In this document: piece by piece, positions 61,574 through 64,000 of the stretch
Numbering within the stretch: position 1 is the first letter of the stretch
How the letters are laid out: each line of letters starts with the position of its first letter
From: Corinectria fuckeliana
Lineage: Eukaryota > Ascomycota > Sordariomycetes > Hypocreales > Nectriaceae
NCBI GenBank assembly: GCA_019137255.1
Contig: WPDH01000216.1
Location: forward strand, 62,001-126,000
Reading direction: 5' to 3'
Length of the DNA: 64,000 nucleotides
Notes under the pieces: generated by a model
The model's database searches: none
Told to the model about the DNA's origin: nothing
The model's input: the letters and a program-made list of their open reading frames with translations, nothing else
Made by a program: the position numbers and the translations under genes

Positions 61574-63706
61574 CTAGACAGCTTGCGCAGGGGCATTGTT
61601 CCCGAGGTTTCGTCGAGCTCGTCGCTGCTGCCTGGTCTTGCATTCGATGGCATAACCCGGCTCGGTGGCCTTGCGCCACTCGATGTATGCCTCGTATTGT
61701 TGCTGGTCTTTAGCATCCGGCATTCTGGGCTTGGGAACAGGACATAGTTGCGGATTGCCACGTTCAAGGGTTCCCCAAGACGAAGGATGCCCTCCCATGG
61801 GAGGTGGGACATTAGGCATGAAAGCAAACGGGTTGTTTGTGTTCATATTCAAGAGCTGCTGCGCTGGTTTTATGACTGGGAAGCCAATCGGTCCTGGAAC
61901 GACTGCTGGAGCTCTTTTCTGAAGCCCAAGACTAGTTTGAGTAAGCTGGGGAAGTTGAGGAAGCTGAGGTAGCTGAGGAAGACCAGCTGGTAGTCCGTAC
62001 ACTGGCGGAAGACGAATGCCAGGAAGCAAGTGAGGAGCGGAAGGCGGCGCAAATCCATAAAGAGGACCGAAAGCTGAGGCGGACATGTTTGAGAATTGGC
62101 CATCGCCCGAGTTTGTGTTGGCAGGACTAGTCACACCCTGGCACTCGGGTGTCTCGGGGGTGGCGTGTAATTGATCGCATGGTGGCTCTGAGTTGATCAC
62201 CGCTGGGTTGACAGCAGCCCTGTTGACACTAACATGGCTGCTGCACCCATCACTTTGCTGATTAAAGAGGCCATTGATAGGAGCTCGTGGAAACTTGCTA
62301 GTGAGTGATCCGCCGGGCACAGTTTTGCCATGTCCATTGAAGGAGAGAAACTCCCTTGCTCTTGGATTGAGATGCTTGGTACTGCCTCCAATGGAGATTC
62401 CAGAATCTTGTGAGCTGTCTTTCCCTCGAGTGGCTGTGGCATTCAATGGACCCATTGTCGAATCTGCGCTACTTCCCTGGCTTATCTCTCTCGTTCTTTT
62501 AAGTCCCTGCTCAGCTGTCTTCTGCTGTACATTCTCATTAGGTTGATCAGATTGACCATGAGACCCTCCCTATGGGGCTTTGGCGATCTGCTGAGGTCCG
62601 CTCTGCAGAGGTCCACTCTGCAGTTTCTGTATCAATTTCTGAAAAGCTGCACTCCTTTGGCTCTGTTCTAGGTCTTCGTGATGAGAAACTTCTGCCCTTG
62701 AAAATTTCGTATCGTTTGTTTCGCTTCCACGATGAGTTTTGTCGTAGTAGGAGCCCCAAGTGTTAGCTGCTCCAGGCTCGTTTCGAACAGCATATTGAGC
62801 AGTCTCTAAATCGTCCCTCCCAGATGAGCGTTCTTGTCGGAGATTACTTCGGAGCTGAAACTTGGAGGACGTAGGGCGCATTCTTGGAGGCGTAGCCTTA
62901 GTTGCCGCGAGAACTGCGGCCAGCTCTCGTTCTTGTTCGTTTCGCGGCAGCTTACGAGGTGTCTTGCGTATTGGTCGGCCTTCCTTGTCAATGCGTTGAA
63001 TGTGGGCAAAGCTGGAAAACAGAACATCATCTGCGCCGGCAGCCAAGCCTCTAGATCCCTCTCCAGCACAGAAAGGGACAAGCTCGATGACGCTCATGGG
63101 TTTTCCATTGGATCGATGGTCCTGCAACTCTGTGTGTTTAGTGACACCGCAAAGCCCCCATGGTCCTGGCTGTGGGGTGATTTTCACCATACTATCGTCT
63201 GATGAGATAGCTGCAGGCTCGTCGTCAGCCTCGGAGTTCCCGTGGCTAGACTTCCAATGACTGGTGGCAATATGGTCCCAGGGCCCAAAAACCCCAAGGC
63301 CATGATGACCGTTCGAGAAAGACTTTGAGCAGAAACCTTCAAATCCCGTCTGATGTCTAGGTCCATTGAACTCGAAGGTGCTTAGTTCTGATTGAGTGGA
63401 TGTTGAAGATGTGTTATCCTCGCGCCGTCTACGCCAGTCAGGGTTCTTCATGGCCTCGATGAACTTGGACGTTGCATGGAATTCGTCTGTGAGCTCCCTT
63501 CTGGAAGAGGCTGGCGCGGATTTAGTCTCATCGAAGGAGTTGTCTGCCGAAGAGAGAGATATGTCGGTCCTTTCAGCACGTATGGGCAGTGGCCGACCCT
63601 TGAGGGTAAAGGGTGCCATCTCGAACGCCGGTGGAAACCAGCCTCGACTGACGAGAGCTAAGGCCTTTTCAGGAGTGAGAGACGCCTTCTTTGAGTCTAT
63701 TTCCAT
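61574..63706 (-). pseudogene. Hypothetical protein gene interrupted by one in-frame TAG
   Basis: From the ATG at 63706 a frame of 378 codons (MEIDSKKASLTPEKALALVS...) runs to a TAG at 62572-62570, then continues in the same frame for 331 codons to a stop at 61576-61574. Both halves look like one protein: polar, Ser/Gln-rich, with RRMPTSSKF-like basic parts in the first and PQLPQLPQLPQL repeats plus YEAYIEWRKATEPGYAIECK followed by TRQQRRARRNLG in the second. The end resembles a conserved fungal C-terminal motif I remember without a name. I found no GT-AG intron around the TAG that restores the frame. CAG to TAG is a single transition. It may be a nonsense allele, a read-through stop, two separate genes or a sequencing error. 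A further upstream exon off the right edge is possible. Confidence 0.6.
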
Positions 63707-64000
63707 ATAATGTCAAAACCCATGCTTGGATGTTTGGGGATGACTCGAGGAACTCACCTGACGGAGAGGGCCCTGCAACAGAAAAGCCTCCAATGCGCAC
63801 TCCGAGAATCGGAGCCAATCTCCTTCGAATGCAAGAAGGCAAAAGAAGTGTGGGCTGGCTGGCTGGATAGATTGGAGAGTGGCAAGGGAGCAAAAGTGAG
63901 GTGTATCCGGGATGGCTGAATCAACGGGACAACGGCTGATGCGGAGCTGCTGGCAGGTCAACGCTTCCCGAGCCTCGCGGGTATGGAAGATGCCTAATGC
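63707..64000. other. Right edge, upstream of the amber-interrupted gene
   Basis: 294 bp. On the minus strand an open stretch ending at a GTGAGT donor-like site (around 63754) could be an upstream exon of the neighbouring gene, but no start or homology is visible. Confidence 0.35.

Noticed and set aside
1..64000. tRNA, rRNA, CRISPR arrays and intact transposons
   Set aside because: Looked for tRNA B-box and rRNA-like conserved segments, regular spaced repeats, terminal repeats and transposase or reverse-transcriptase motifs; none was convincing by eye. Covariance-model and repeat searches could not be run.

Overview
The window is a piece of nuclear chromosome from a filamentous ascomycete (Pezizomycotina, most likely Sordariomycetes). 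The support is: many short introns (about 45-120 bp) with GTRNGT donors and CTRAY branch points, gene families in their fungal form (KEX1, SFM1, FMT1, MED1, ORM1, NOP13, STS1/Cut8, RAD52, MGR3-like, DAP1), long pyrimidine-rich leaders, and one AT-rich island that looks RIP-mutated. Species cannot be read from the sequence. Gene models were spliced by hand; coordinates are genomic spans and exon limits are given in the evidence.

Layout. 1-6.6 kb: the 5' two-thirds of KEX1 (minus, running off the left edge), SFM1 (plus), an AT-rich relic, mitochondrial FMT1 (plus) and a small Cys-containing gene. 6.6-9.4 kb: no convincing gene. 9.4-18 kb: a GPI-anchored GH16 glucanase (plus) convergent with Mediator MED1 (minus), a divergent unknown gene with a mitochondrial-looking N terminus (plus), a SUR7/PalI-like tetraspan protein (plus) and a class-I O-methyltransferase (minus). 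18-24.8 kb: a 703-residue repeat-rich GPI-type surface protein (minus) and ORM1 (minus). 24.8-38.4 kb: an AIR-like zinc-knuckle/RGG protein, an F-box-like protein, a disrupted DsbA-like oxidoreductase (minus), NOP13 (minus) and STS1 (plus). 40-46.3 kb: RAD52 (plus), an MGR3-like TPR protein (minus), DAP1 (plus) and a second small Cys-rich gene (minus). 49.6-60.1 kb: two same-strand C2H2 zinc-finger genes sharing a finger module, separated by 6.1 kb of gene-free, simple-repeat-rich DNA with two unresolved homopolymers. 61.5-63.7 kb: a long conserved-looking reading frame (minus) broken by one in-frame TAG.

There is no biosynthetic cluster, operon, CRISPR array or intact transposon. Most genes are single-copy housekeeping functions: secretory proteolysis and cell wall (KEX1, GH16, repeat protein, SUR7-like), transcription and RNA (MED1, AIR-like, NOP13), mitochondria (FMT1, MGR3-like), sphingolipid and sterol regulation (ORM1, DAP1), proteasome localisation (STS1) and DNA repair (RAD52). 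The least ordinary items are the broken DsbA-like gene (non-canonical GC donor plus in-frame TAA), the amber-interrupted frame at the right end, the two small Cys-rich genes with clear TATA boxes, a SUMO-interacting-type motif at the N terminus of the AIR-like protein, micro-exons in SFM1 and RAD52, and two short palindromic motifs scattered almost only between genes.
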